A stretch of 64,000 nt of DNA, from the NCBI RefSeq assembly GCF_000296215.2, contig NZ_CP013949.1:558001-622000 (forward strand), in the 5' to 3' direction. The stretch's first letter is position 1, and the number at the start of each line of letters is the position of its first letter. The DNA is from Bradyrhizobium sp. CCGE-LA001. Its GTDB lineage: Bacteria > Pseudomonadota > Alphaproteobacteria > Rhizobiales > Xanthobacteraceae. Below are positions 38,587 through 46,012 of the stretch, piece by piece. The notes under the pieces were generated by a model. That model did no database searches. It was given only the letters and a program-made list of their open reading frames with translations, and was not told where the DNA came from. A program made the translations under genes and the position numbers.

Positions 38587-39054
38587 ATGGCGCGTTATAT
38601 CGACGAGATCCTGCAGCCGGGCGAGCGGGTGCTGTATTCGACCAATGCGCACTGGATCTTCTATTTTCCGGCCATCGTGGCCTGGATCGTGGCGCTGGCC
38701 CTGCTCGTCCTCTCACGGCAGGCGACGACGGACGGGCTGGTTATGCTTTGCCTCGGAGCCGCGGGTCTCGTGGCGCTGCCGGCCCTGTATTGGACCATCA
38801 AGGGCTGGTTCCATCGCTTCACCACCGAGACTGACGTCACCAACCTCCGCGTCGTGCACAAGACCGGCTTCATCAAGCGCCGCACTTTTGAAATGGCGTT
38901 GGATAAGGTCGAGAGCGTCGATGTCGACCAGACCATTCTTGGACGTATTCTCAACTACGGCGACGTGACGATTCGCGGCGTCGGCGAGGGGATCGAGACG
39001 ATCAAGACCATCGCCTCGCCGCTCGCCTTCCGTAGTTCGATCACCACGCGGTAG
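38587..39054 (+). CDS. Membrane protein with bacterial PH (YdbS/DUF304-like) domain
   Basis: 155 residues from ATG 38587. After the conserved start YIDEILQPGERVLYSTNAHW come two hydrophobic segments (about 24-45 and 54-75), then a bacterial PH domain (about 78-150) with TTETDVTNLRVVHKTGFI and VDQTILGRILNYGDVTIRG. The role is unknown; related proteins sit in the cytoplasmic membrane. It is followed 15 bp later by ubiG. Confidence 0.85.
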   Translation: MARYIDEILQPGERVLYSTNAHWIFYFPAIVAWIVALALLVLSRQATTDGLVMLCLGAAGLVALPALYWTIKGWFHRFTTETDVTNLRVVHKTGFIKRRTFEMALDKVESVDVDQTILGRILNYGDVTIRGVGEGIETIKTIASPLAFRSSITTR

Positions 39055-39069
39055 GACCGCGCGTAAACC

Positions 39070-39837
39070 ATGAGCATGCAGCAAAATACTTCCGTTTCTG
39101 CCCCGCCGGGCTCGACCGTCGACGCCGCCGAGATCGCGAAATTCTCGAAACTCTCGGCGGAGTGGTGGGACCCCAAGGGCAAGATGGCGCCGCTGCACCG
39201 GATCAACCCGCTGCGGCTCGGCTATATCCGCGACGCCGCCTGCCGCAAGTTCGAGCGCAACGTGCGCAGTCTCAACTGCCTCGGCGGCTTGCGCGTGCTC
39301 GACATCGGCTGCGGCGCGGGTCTGTTGTGCGAGCCGCTGTCGCGGCTGGGCGCGCAGGTGATCGGCGTCGATCCCTCGGCCAGCAACATCGCCGCCGCGA
39401 AGCTGCATGCCGGCAAGAGCCATCTGTCGATCGACTACCGCTGCACCACGGTGGAGGAGATCGATCCGCGCGAGCGCTTCGACATCGTGCTGGCGATGGA
39501 GGTGGTCGAGCACGTCACCGACGTCGGGGTCTTCCTGAAGCGCTGCGCCTCGATGCTGAAGCCGAACGGCCTGATGGTGGTGTCGACGCTGAACCGGAAC
39601 TGGAAGAGCTTCGCGCTCGCCATCGTCGGCGCCGAATACGTGCTGCGCTGGCTGCCGCGTGGCACCCACGAATGGAACAAGTTCGTCACCCCCGACGAGC
39701 TCGCGAAATATCTGCTCGACAACCGCCTCGTCATCACCGAGCAGACCGGCGTCGTCTACTCACCCTTCGCCGACAAATGGACGCTCTCGTCGGATATGGA
39801 CGTGAACTACATGGTGGTGGCGGAAGGGATGGTGTGA
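39070..39837 (+). CDS. ubiG: Ubiquinone biosynthesis O-methyltransferase UbiG
   Basis: 255 residues. UbiG features: start EIAKFSKLSAEWWDPKGKM, SAM motif I LDIGCGAGLLCEPL, EVVEHVTDVGVFLK and the membrane-interacting region TLNRNWKSFALAIVGAEYVL. It performs both O-methylations of the ubiquinone ring. It is divergent from lysC as in other Bradyrhizobium-like genomes and is followed by a repeat element. Confidence 0.94.
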   Translation: MSMQQNTSVSAPPGSTVDAAEIAKFSKLSAEWWDPKGKMAPLHRINPLRLGYIRDAACRKFERNVRSLNCLGGLRVLDIGCGAGLLCEPLSRLGAQVIGVDPSASNIAAAKLHAGKSHLSIDYRCTTVEEIDPRERFDIVLAMEVVEHVTDVGVFLKRCASMLKPNGLMVVSTLNRNWKSFALAIVGAEYVLRWLPRGTHEWNKFVTPDELAKYLLDNRLVITEQTGVVYSPFADKWTLSSDMDVNYMVVAEGMV

Positions 39838-39877
39838 GCCCGCGGAGGGTGAAGTGCGACCTGTCACTCCAAAAGCG

Positions 39878-39914
39878 GTGTCGTCCCTGCGAACGCAGGG
39901 ACCCATAACCACCG
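39878..39914 (+). repeat. Repeat copy a (family B') left of the GIY-YIG gene
   Basis: This unit contains a 32-nt string (39879-39910, TGTCGTCCCTGCGAACGCAG then GGACCCATAACC) that is identical to 40254-40285 on the same strand. The CCCTGCG-AA-CGCAGGG core is itself a palindrome able to form a hairpin. Confidence 0.8.
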
Positions 39915-39946
39915 GCCGCTGGTTGGCAAGAATAGGCGCTCCGAGC

Positions 39947-40228
39947 ATGTACTACGTCTACATCCTCGCCAGCCGCCGTCACGGCACGCTGTACATCGGC
40001 ATAACCAACTCGCTCCAGAAGCGACTGGACGAGCATCGCGCCGGCAGAGGCTCGGAGTTCGTCAAGCGCTACGGTGTGCACCGCCTCGTCTACACCGAAC
40101 CCTACGAGCGGGCGGAAGAAGCGATCGCTCGTGAAAAGCAGCTCAAGCGCTGGAAGCGCGACTGGAAGATCGAGCTGATCGAGCGGGACAATCCGGAGTG
40201 GCGTGATCTCAGCGATCTCTTGGTTTGA
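39947..40228 (+). CDS. GIY-YIG nuclease-domain protein (COG2827/UPF0213 type) inside repeats
   Basis: 93 residues from ATG 39947; no good ribosome-binding site is seen. The entire protein is a single GIY-YIG domain: VYILAS and TLYIGITN form the GIY-YIG strands, KRLDEHRAG carries the catalytic Arg, and EEAIAREKQLKRWKR the metal-binding Glu and basic helix. Family members are small endonuclease-like proteins of unknown biology. Identical 32-nt repeats lie 36 bp upstream and 26 bp downstream, and an inverted copy lies 130 bp further on, so the gene looks like cargo, or the driver, of a small repeat element. Confidence 0.85.
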   Translation: MYYVYILASRRHGTLYIGITNSLQKRLDEHRAGRGSEFVKRYGVHRLVYTEPYERAEEAIAREKQLKRWKRDWKIELIERDNPEWRDLSDLLV

Positions 40229-40253
40229 CGCTGTGATTTTGCCAAGCAAACGC

Positions 40254-40384
40254 TGTCGTCCCTGCGAACGCAGGGACCCATAACCCCAGGGAGCAGTTAT
40301 GCGGAGGCTGCTAACCCGCGTATCCAATACCCTCTGTTACCGATAGATTCCGCGGTATGGGTCCCTGCGTTCGAAGAGACGACA
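40254..40384. repeat. MITE-like element: repeat copy b and inverted copy c
   Basis: Copy b (40254-40287) is identical to copy a over 32 nt. Copy c (40356-40384, TATGGGTCCCTGCGTTC... GACGACAC) is its reverse complement with a few changes. The b-c pair bounds about 131 bp with terminal inverted repeats and no ORF, as in a miniature inverted-repeat element. It occupies the gap before the DMT transporter gene. Confidence 0.75.
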
Positions 40385-40487
40385 CCGAGTTTGTGGTGTG
40401 AGCATCGCTCCCATGACATTCCTGCGGTTGACCGCGCAGGTTGCAGCTTGCACGTTGGTCGCAAATCCTTTCCTGCCCCACCACCCC

Positions 40488-41387
40488 ATGCTCACCATCG
40501 CCAGCCTCTGGATTCCCTTCACCGTCATTGCTGCGCTGGGCCAGGTCGCGCGCAATGCGATGCAGCGGTCGCTGACGAAGCCGCTGGGGACCTGGGGCGC
40601 GACCAATATCCGCTTCCTGTTCGGCTTTCCGTTCTCGCTGCTGTTCCTCGGCGTGGTGCTGGTCGCGACCGGCGATCACCTCGGCATGCCGCCGTCCGCG
40701 TTCTGGCCGTGGCTGCTGCTGGGCGCGCTCAGCCAGATCGTCGCCACCGGGTTGATGCTGCTCGCAATGAACGATCGCTCCTTCGTGGTGACGACGGCGT
40801 ACCTGAAGACCGAAGCGATCCAGACCGCGATCTTCGGCTTCGTCTTTCTCGGCGATCACCTGACCTGGCTGAAAGTGCTGGCAATCGTGATCGCCACGGT
40901 CGGCGTCGTTATCACCGCGCTGCGGCCGGGTGGCGAGAAGAGCTTTGCCGAATTGAAGCCGACCATCACCGGCCTCGTCGCGGCTGCGGCGTTCGCGCTC
41001 TCGGCGGTCGGCTTTCGCGGCGCCATCATCAATGTGCCCGACGTCTCTTTCGTGACGGCGGCGTCGTTCACGCTGGTGCTCGGCCTGTTCGTGCAGACCC
41101 TGGTGCTGACGATCTATCTGCTCTGGCGCGCGCCGGACGTGTTGCGGGGCATCCTCGGCCTATGGCGGCCGTCGATGCTGGCGGGCTTCACGGGCGCCTT
41201 CGCCTCGCAATTCTGGTTCCTGGCGTTCGCGCTGACGGCCGCCGCCAATGTCCGCACGCTGGCGCTGATCGAGGTGCTGTTCGCGCAGGCCGTGGCGTAT
41301 TATTCGTTTAAGCAGCCGATCGCGCCGCGCGAGCTTTTGGGTATCGCGCTGATCGTCGTCGGTGTGGCTGTGCTCGTGGGCGCTTAA
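40488..41387 (+). CDS. DMT-superfamily (EamA) permease
   Basis: 299 residues from ATG 40488 (ATG at 40398 is in frame but lies close to the repeat). Ten hydrophobic segments in two EamA halves are visible, with the pattern NDRSFVVTTAYLKTEAIQTAIFGFVFLGD in the first half and RTLALIEVLFAQAVAYYSF in the second. Substrate unknown. Its stop overlaps the stop of the convergent DUF1178 gene by 4 bp. Confidence 0.85.
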   Translation: MLTIASLWIPFTVIAALGQVARNAMQRSLTKPLGTWGATNIRFLFGFPFSLLFLGVVLVATGDHLGMPPSAFWPWLLLGALSQIVATGLMLLAMNDRSFVVTTAYLKTEAIQTAIFGFVFLGDHLTWLKVLAIVIATVGVVITALRPGGEKSFAELKPTITGLVAAAAFALSAVGFRGAIINVPDVSFVTAASFTLVLGLFVQTLVLTIYLLWRAPDVLRGILGLWRPSMLAGFTGAFASQFWFLAFALTAAANVRTLALIEVLFAQAVAYYSFKQPIAPRELLGIALIVVGVAVLVGA

Positions 41388-41872
41388 TTCCGGTCTTCCG
41401 GCAGCGTCGGCAGCGGCGAGACATCGATGCCTTCGTCGATCAGCGATTTCGCCTCCTCGGGCGAGGCCTCGCCGTAGATCGGACGGTGCTCCTTGTCGCC
41501 GTAATGCATGGCGCGGGCCTCGTTGGCGAAACGCTCACCGACATTGTCGGCGTTCTTGACGATGTGGTCGCGCAATTCCTTGAGCTTGGTGCGCAGCTCG
41601 CGCTCCTGCGCCATCAAGAGCGAGGTCGGCCCTGATGGTGCAGCCTCGGGTGCAGGCGTGGCGTTCGCGGTGGGCTCCGGGGGCGGCGCGGCGCGCCCGC
41701 GGCCCTTCTTGCCGACGATGCGCGGTGCCATGATCGCCTTGTCGACCTTGGCCGAGCCGCAGATCGGGCAGGTCACGAGCTTGCGCTTGACCTGCTGGTC
41801 ATAGGCTGACGAGCTCTGAAACCAGCTTTCGAAGTCGTGGTTCCGGTCGCAGTGCAGTGCGTAGCGGATCAT
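41384..41872 (-). CDS. DUF1178 family protein
   Basis: 162 residues from ATG 41872. N-terminal zinc-ribbon-like part (IRYALHCDRNHDFESWFQSS and CPICGSAKVDKAIMAPRI), a Pro/Ala-rich linker, then a conserved C-terminal half (ERFANEARAMHYGDKEHRPIYG, EEAKSLIDEGI). Function unknown. It overlaps the nitrilase stop by 4 nt and ends the comF-grxC-nitrilase-DUF1178 operon found in many Rhizobiales. Confidence 0.9.
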   Translation of the reverse strand: MIRYALHCDRNHDFESWFQSSSAYDQQVKRKLVTCPICGSAKVDKAIMAPRIVGKKGRGRAAPPPEPTANATPAPEAAPSGPTSLLMAQERELRTKLKELRDHIVKNADNVGERFANEARAMHYGDKEHRPIYGEASPEEAKSLIDEGIDVSPLPTLPEDRN

Positions 41873-42747
41873 GCCGATCCCCGCACGAGATGCAGATGGT
41901 CCGGCCCGGCCTTGGCATCGGCGACGCCGAAGCGCCGGCCATGCTGGAGCGAGGGAATCGCGCGGCGCGCGGTCTCGACCTTGGCCGGGTCGATCCGGGC
42001 CATGATGATGCCGGGCTCGACGTCGCCCTCGGCGAGGATCTCGCCCCAGGGATCGATGATCAGGGAGTGACCGTAGGTCTCGCGCTTGTTCTCGTGGGTA
42101 CCTGCCTGTGCGGCGGCGAAGATGAAGCAGCCGGTCTCGATCGCGCGCGAACGCAGCAGCACGTGCCAATGTGCTTCGCCGGTCTTGCGGGTGAAGGCCG
42201 AAGGCACGGTGATGAAAGACGCCCCGCTCTCGGCCAGCGCACGGTAGAGCGCAGGGAAACGGACGTCGTAGCAGATCGTCAGCCCGACCCGGCCCCAAGG
42301 CAGGTCGGAGATCACGGCCGTCTCGCCCGGCTGGTAATTGGCGGATTCGCGATAGCTCTCGCCGTCCGGCAGCTCGATGTCGAACATATGAATCTTGTCG
42401 TAGCTCGCGAGCACATTGCCCTCGGGCCCGATCAGGAAGGAGCGGTTGACGGCCTTCTCGGGCGAGAAGCGAAGCGCCAGCGATCCGACATGGAGATGGA
42501 TCTTCAGTTCCGCTGCCAATGCGCGATAGGCCTTCAGCGAGCTGTCATCCTCTTCGCTCTGGAGGTGCTCGAACAGAGCCTTGCGATTCAGCTGCATCAT
42601 GTTGCTGACTTCGGGCGTCTGCACGTAGTCGGCGCCGTTCGCCGCCGCCTGCCGGATCAGCTTGGTTGCCTGCTCCAGGCTCGGCCCCGGCATCAGGCCG
42701 GTGCGCATCTGCACCATGGCCGCGGTGAACGTGCGGTTCTCGCTCAT
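41869..42747 (-). CDS. Carbon-nitrogen hydrolase (Nit/omega-amidase-like)
   Basis: 292 residues from ATG 42747. Nitrilase-superfamily triad: Glu in TPEVSNMM, Lys in ASYDKIHMFDIEL and Cys in GLTICYDVRFPALYRAL. It resembles the Nit1/Nit2 branch (deaminated glutathione amidase or omega-amidase) more than true nitrilases; the neighbouring glutaredoxin gene is consistent with a glutathione-repair role (inference). Overlaps of 4 nt on both sides indicate coupled translation. Confidence 0.88.
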   Translation of the reverse strand: MSENRTFTAAMVQMRTGLMPGPSLEQATKLIRQAAANGADYVQTPEVSNMMQLNRKALFEHLQSEEDDSSLKAYRALAAELKIHLHVGSLALRFSPEKAVNRSFLIGPEGNVLASYDKIHMFDIELPDGESYRESANYQPGETAVISDLPWGRVGLTICYDVRFPALYRALAESGASFITVPSAFTRKTGEAHWHVLLRSRAIETGCFIFAAAQAGTHENKRETYGHSLIIDPWGEILAEGDVEPGIIMARIDPAKVETARRAIPSLQHGRRFGVADAKAGPDHLHLVRGSA

Positions 42748-43019
42748 GAGACGGCCTTGGCGCTGTCGAGCATGCCGTCGAGCTTGCCTTCGCGATCGAG
42801 CGCGTAGAGGTCGTCGCAGCCGCCGACATGGGTTCCGCCGATCCAGATCTGCGGGAAGGTCGAGCCCTCGCCGGCGCGATCGTACATCTCCTGCCGCCAG
42901 GACGGGTTCTTGGCGACGTCGAATTCCGTGAAGGCCGCCTTCTTGCGGGTCAACAGCGACCTGGCCGCGGAACAATAGCCGCAGCCCGGCCTGGTATACA
43001 TCTCGACAGCAGCAGTCAT
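42744..43019 (-). CDS. grxC: Glutaredoxin 3
   Basis: 91 residues from ATG 43019 (ATG at 43037 is possible). Thioredoxin-like fold with active-site CGYC in YTRPGCGYCSAARSLL, plus FPQIWIGGTHVGGCDDLYAL with the cis-Pro and glutathione-binding GG. It reduces disulfides with glutathione. It lies in the comF operon, coupled to the C-N hydrolase gene by a 4-nt overlap. Confidence 0.93.
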   Translation of the reverse strand: MTAAVEMYTRPGCGYCSAARSLLTRKKAAFTEFDVAKNPSWRQEMYDRAGEGSTFPQIWIGGTHVGGCDDLYALDREGKLDGMLDSAKAVS

Positions 43020-43059
43020 GGCGTCCAGCGCTTTCATGTCATGAACTGAATTCATTGAA

Positions 43060-43869
43060 TTATATGGGACGTGGGCCGGCCTCGACAACCCGGGCAAAGA
43101 CCAGCACGTCCACCTGGGCCGCCTTGGCGCGCAGCAGGGCCCGCGCGCAGGCATCCAGCGTCGCGCCCGTGGTCAGGACATCGTCGACCAGGACGATGCG
43201 GCGGCCCTGAATCTCGGCCTGGTGGCCCGGGGATACCTGGAACGCGCCCTGCACATTGCTGGCGCGCTGGGCCCGGGACAGGCCGATCTGCTGCTCGGTG
43301 GCGCGCACCCGGCGCAGGAACTCGCCGCGCACTTCCACGCCGCTCTGCCGCGCGATGATCCGCGCCAGCGCCCCGGACTGGTTGAAGCGGCGTCGCCAGG
43401 CTCGCCGCCAATGCAGCGGCACGGGCACCAGCATGTCGGCGCCGGCGAGCAGCTCGCCGCCCGCGCGCGCCATCCAGCGCCCCATCGCCGGTGCCAGATC
43501 GGTGCGGTCCTGGTATTTCAGCGCATGCACCAGCGTGCGCGCGACGTCGTCATAGCGTACCGCCGCGCGCGCCCGCTGGTAGGCCGGCGGGCTCGCGATC
43601 GCCTCCATCGACAGCATGTCGGGGCCGGGATCGTAGACGAAGGGAATGCCGAGCCGCGGGCAATAGGGCCGCTCGATGAACGACAGCCGCGCCCAGCACG
43701 CAGCGCAAACGCCCTCACCGTCGACCGGCTCGTGGCAGGACACGCACTGCGTCGGCAGCGCGATGTCGAGCGCGAGCCGTGCGGTGCGCGCCAGCACATG
43801 GCGGCCGGCCATCCACGCGGCGCGCAATGGTGCGGCGATGGAACGGGTGGGGGCAGCGTCGGTTTCCAT
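43060..43869 (-). CDS. comF: ComF-family phosphoribosyltransferase-like protein
   Basis: 269 residues. N-terminal zinc ribbon CVSCHEPVDGEGVCAACW (about 38-56) and C-terminal PRTase motif IVLVDDVLTTGATLDAC near residue 230. ComF proteins are linked to DNA uptake in competent bacteria, but many non-competent species keep them; their reaction is not settled. It is first in the operon continuing with grxC. Confidence 0.9.
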   Translation of the reverse strand: METDAAPTRSIAAPLRAAWMAGRHVLARTARLALDIALPTQCVSCHEPVDGEGVCAACWARLSFIERPYCPRLGIPFVYDPGPDMLSMEAIASPPAYQRARAAVRYDDVARTLVHALKYQDRTDLAPAMGRWMARAGGELLAGADMLVPVPLHWRRAWRRRFNQSGALARIIARQSGVEVRGEFLRRVRATEQQIGLSRAQRASNVQGAFQVSPGHQAEIQGRRIVLVDDVLTTGATLDACARALLRAKAAQVDVLVFARVVEAGPRPI

Positions 43870-43929
43870 GCGGGGAGGCTAGCGCTGAGCTTGCGGAGGC
43901 TCAAGCGGCGCGGGCTTGAAAGGGGCCAT

Positions 43930-44517
43930 TTAGGAGAGCAGGTCGTGATGCTGTCTCAGAATGGTGCGGGCGCTTCGCCGCTCTGTGGCCGGCGCGAGGA
44001 TCAAGTCATAGGCAAGCCGCATCTGCCGCGCAGCTCGCAGGGGAGGCATTGCGCCCACGCCTGTCCCCAGACCCGGGACAAGCAGGGACTGAATCGTCTC
44101 GTCGGCGCTGGCATTATGCGACAGGACGGCAATCAGAGCTGCCCGAAATGCGAGGTATACATTCACGGTCTGATCGATGCGCGCCGGGACCCGCATCGTG
44201 GGCGCGCTCACCAGAAACGGAAAGCGCTCGTGGCCTGTGGCGAGTACGATCGCTTGACCGACCGGAAGCTCTCCGTAATGGTGCTCCGACAATACGTCTT
44301 GCAGATTGGTCTGGAGCTCCCAGCCGAAATATCGCGAATAGAGCAGGTCGATGCCACCATCCATGTGCCCAAAGCTGTTCGCCGGGCTCAGGATCGCATC
44401 GGCCTGTTGCGCAAAGATGTCGCCGAGCGAAATCTCGACGTTTGCCGCGTCGGCAAACGCTGTCCGCCATGCTTCGACAACGTCTGCGTTGATATCTCGA
44501 AGATAAATGCTGAACAC
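43930..44517 (-). CDS. Macrodomain (ADP-ribose-binding) protein
   Basis: 195 residues from GTG 44517, with GAGG 9 nt upstream; further in-frame codons upstream look non-coding. Macrodomain hallmarks: the adenosine/distal-ribose region LGDIFAQQADAILSPANSFGHMDGGID, and the C-terminal loop LLVPGLGTGVGAMPP. It may bind or hydrolyse ADP-ribose conjugates. It has no toxin partner (DarT) beside it. It lies between comF and a methyltransferase gene that are otherwise a plain divergent pair, so it may be an insertion. Confidence 0.82.
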   Translation of the reverse strand: MFSIYLRDINADVVEAWRTAFADAANVEISLGDIFAQQADAILSPANSFGHMDGGIDLLYSRYFGWELQTNLQDVLSEHHYGELPVGQAIVLATGHERFPFLVSAPTMRVPARIDQTVNVYLAFRAALIAVLSHNASADETIQSLLVPGLGTGVGAMPPLRAARQMRLAYDLILAPATERRSARTILRQHHDLLS

Positions 44518-44607
44518 GACACAAGCCTCGGTGACGCCTGACCATACAATGGTGCGCCCGGTTCTTCCACCTGCGTCGCCATTGTGCGGGTTGCCAGAGT
44601 GGCCGTC

Positions 44608-45474
44608 ATGAGCGTAACCAGCGCCATGGCCCAGACCCCGCAAACCCCGCCCGCCTTGTTCGATCGTGCCTTGCTGCACGCGCGGCAGCGGCGTGCGCAG
44701 GCGCTAGGGGCCGTGAGTTTTCTGCTCGACCGTGTTGCCGAGGACATGTCGGATCGGCTGGCTGCGGTGATGCGCGAGTTTCATGCACCGGTCGATCTCT
44801 GGACGCCCGGCGAGGGTCTCGCGGCGTTGCGCACGCGGCTGCCTTCGCTCGATCTGATTGCGCCCGATGTGGCTGGCGGAGAAAAGCTCCCTCTCGCCGC
44901 TGAGAGTCTCGATCTCGTCGTCTCGGCTCTGGCGCTCCAATTCGTCAACGACCTGCCGGGCGTGCTCGCGCAAATCCGCCGTGCGCTGAAGCCAGATGGA
45001 TTGCTGCTCGCCGCGATGATCGGCGGAGACAGCCTGACCGAGCTGCGTCAGGCCTTTGCCGCGGCGGAAGCCGAGTGCGAGGGCGGCGTGTCGCCACGCG
45101 TGGCGCCGTTCGCTGATCTCAGGGACATCGGCGCGCTGTTGCAGCGGGCGGGCTTTGCGCTGCCGGTCACCGACGTCGACCGCGTCGTGGTGCGCTATGG
45201 CAACGCGTTCGCGCTGATGCAGGATCTGCGCCGCATGGGCGCGGCCAATATGCTGATCGAGCGGCGGCGGACGCCGACGCGGCGCGCGACGCTGCTGCGC
45301 ATGGCCGAAATCTATGCCGAGCGCTTCGCCGACGCCGACGGCCGCATTCGTGCCACCTTCGATATCATCTGGCTCTCCGGCTGGGCCCCGCATGCGAGCC
45401 AGCAGCAGCCGCTCAAGCCGGGATCGGCCAAAGCGAGCCTGGCCGAGGCGGTGAAGAAGGCGGGAGAGAAGTGA
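44608..45474 (+). CDS. SAM-dependent methyltransferase, BioC/NDUFAF5-like
   Basis: 288 residues from ATG 44608 (ATG at 44626 is equally possible). The start LFDRALLHARQRRA and the segments LPLAAESLDLVVSALALQFVNDLPG and LLLAAMIGGDSLTELRQAFAAAE match the alphaproteobacterial relatives of mitochondrial NDUFAF5, an arginine hydroxylase of complex I assembly that has a methyltransferase fold. The enzymatic role here is therefore open. It ends just before a repeat that separates it from convergent mutT. Confidence 0.85.
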   Translation: MSVTSAMAQTPQTPPALFDRALLHARQRRAQALGAVSFLLDRVAEDMSDRLAAVMREFHAPVDLWTPGEGLAALRTRLPSLDLIAPDVAGGEKLPLAAESLDLVVSALALQFVNDLPGVLAQIRRALKPDGLLLAAMIGGDSLTELRQAFAAAEAECEGGVSPRVAPFADLRDIGALLQRAGFALPVTDVDRVVVRYGNAFALMQDLRRMGAANMLIERRRTPTRRATLLRMAEIYAERFADADGRIRATFDIIWLSGWAPHASQQQPLKPGSAKASLAEAVKKAGEK

Positions 45475-45475
45475 C

Positions 45476-45585
45476 GTGTGTCCCGGACGCGCTGCAGCGT
45501 CAAACGCTGCTGCGCAGGGCCGGGACCCAGTCTGCGGCCTCTGGGCCCCGGCTCTGCAGCGCTTTGCGCTGCGTCCGGGGCACGG
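45476..45585. repeat. Palindromic repeat (family E) between convergent genes
   Basis: GTGTCCCGGACGCGCTGCAGCG... and ...GCAGCGCTTTGCGCTGCGTCCGGGGCAC form an imperfect inverted repeat with internal hairpins. The same family occurs at 61905-62033. It fills the gap between the methyltransferase stop and the mutT stop and may act as a bidirectional transcription barrier. Confidence 0.75.
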
Positions 45586-45591
45586 CAGACC

Positions 45592-46002
45592 TCACATCAA
45601 CAGATCGATCAAATGCGGGATCAGCGGGATGTCCGCAGGCGGCATCGGATAGTCGCGCAGCTTGTTGGCGCGGACCCAAGCGAGGTTCTGGCCTTCGCGC
45701 GCCGTCACCGTCCCTTCCCAGCGCCGGCAGATGTAGAGCGGCATCAACAAATGGAAGGTCTCGTAGCCGTAGCTCGCAAACGTCAGCGGCGCCAGGCACG
45801 GCTCGGCCACGGTGATGCCGAGCTCTTCGTGGAGCTCGCGGATCAGGCTCTGCTCGGGCCGCTCGCCCGGCTCGAGCTTGCCGCCAGGAAATTCCCAGAG
45901 GCCCGCCAGCGCCTTGCCCTCGGGGCGTTGCGCGATCAGGACGCGCTTGTCGGCGTCGACCAGCGCGCAGGCCACCACCAATGTCAGTTTGAGATCGGCC
46001 AT
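45592..46002 (-). CDS. mutT: 8-oxo-dGTP diphosphatase (MutT/Nudix)
   Basis: 136 residues from ATG 46002. A complete Nudix box spans GGKLEPGERPEQSLIRELHE then ELGI (residues about 39-61), preceded by WEFPGG as in MutT. It removes oxidised dGTP. It starts 10 bp after the argJ stop on the same strand, so the two are very likely co-transcribed. Confidence 0.92.
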   Translation of the reverse strand: MADLKLTLVVACALVDADKRVLIAQRPEGKALAGLWEFPGGKLEPGERPEQSLIRELHEELGITVAEPCLAPLTFASYGYETFHLLMPLYICRRWEGTVTAREGQNLAWVRANKLRDYPMPPADIPLIPHLIDLLM

Positions 46003-46012
46003 CGGCGTCCGC

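Noticed and set aside
43930..44517. DarG-type antitoxin macrodomain of a DarTG toxin system
   Set aside because: No DarT-like ADP-ribosyltransferase gene is adjacent on either side.
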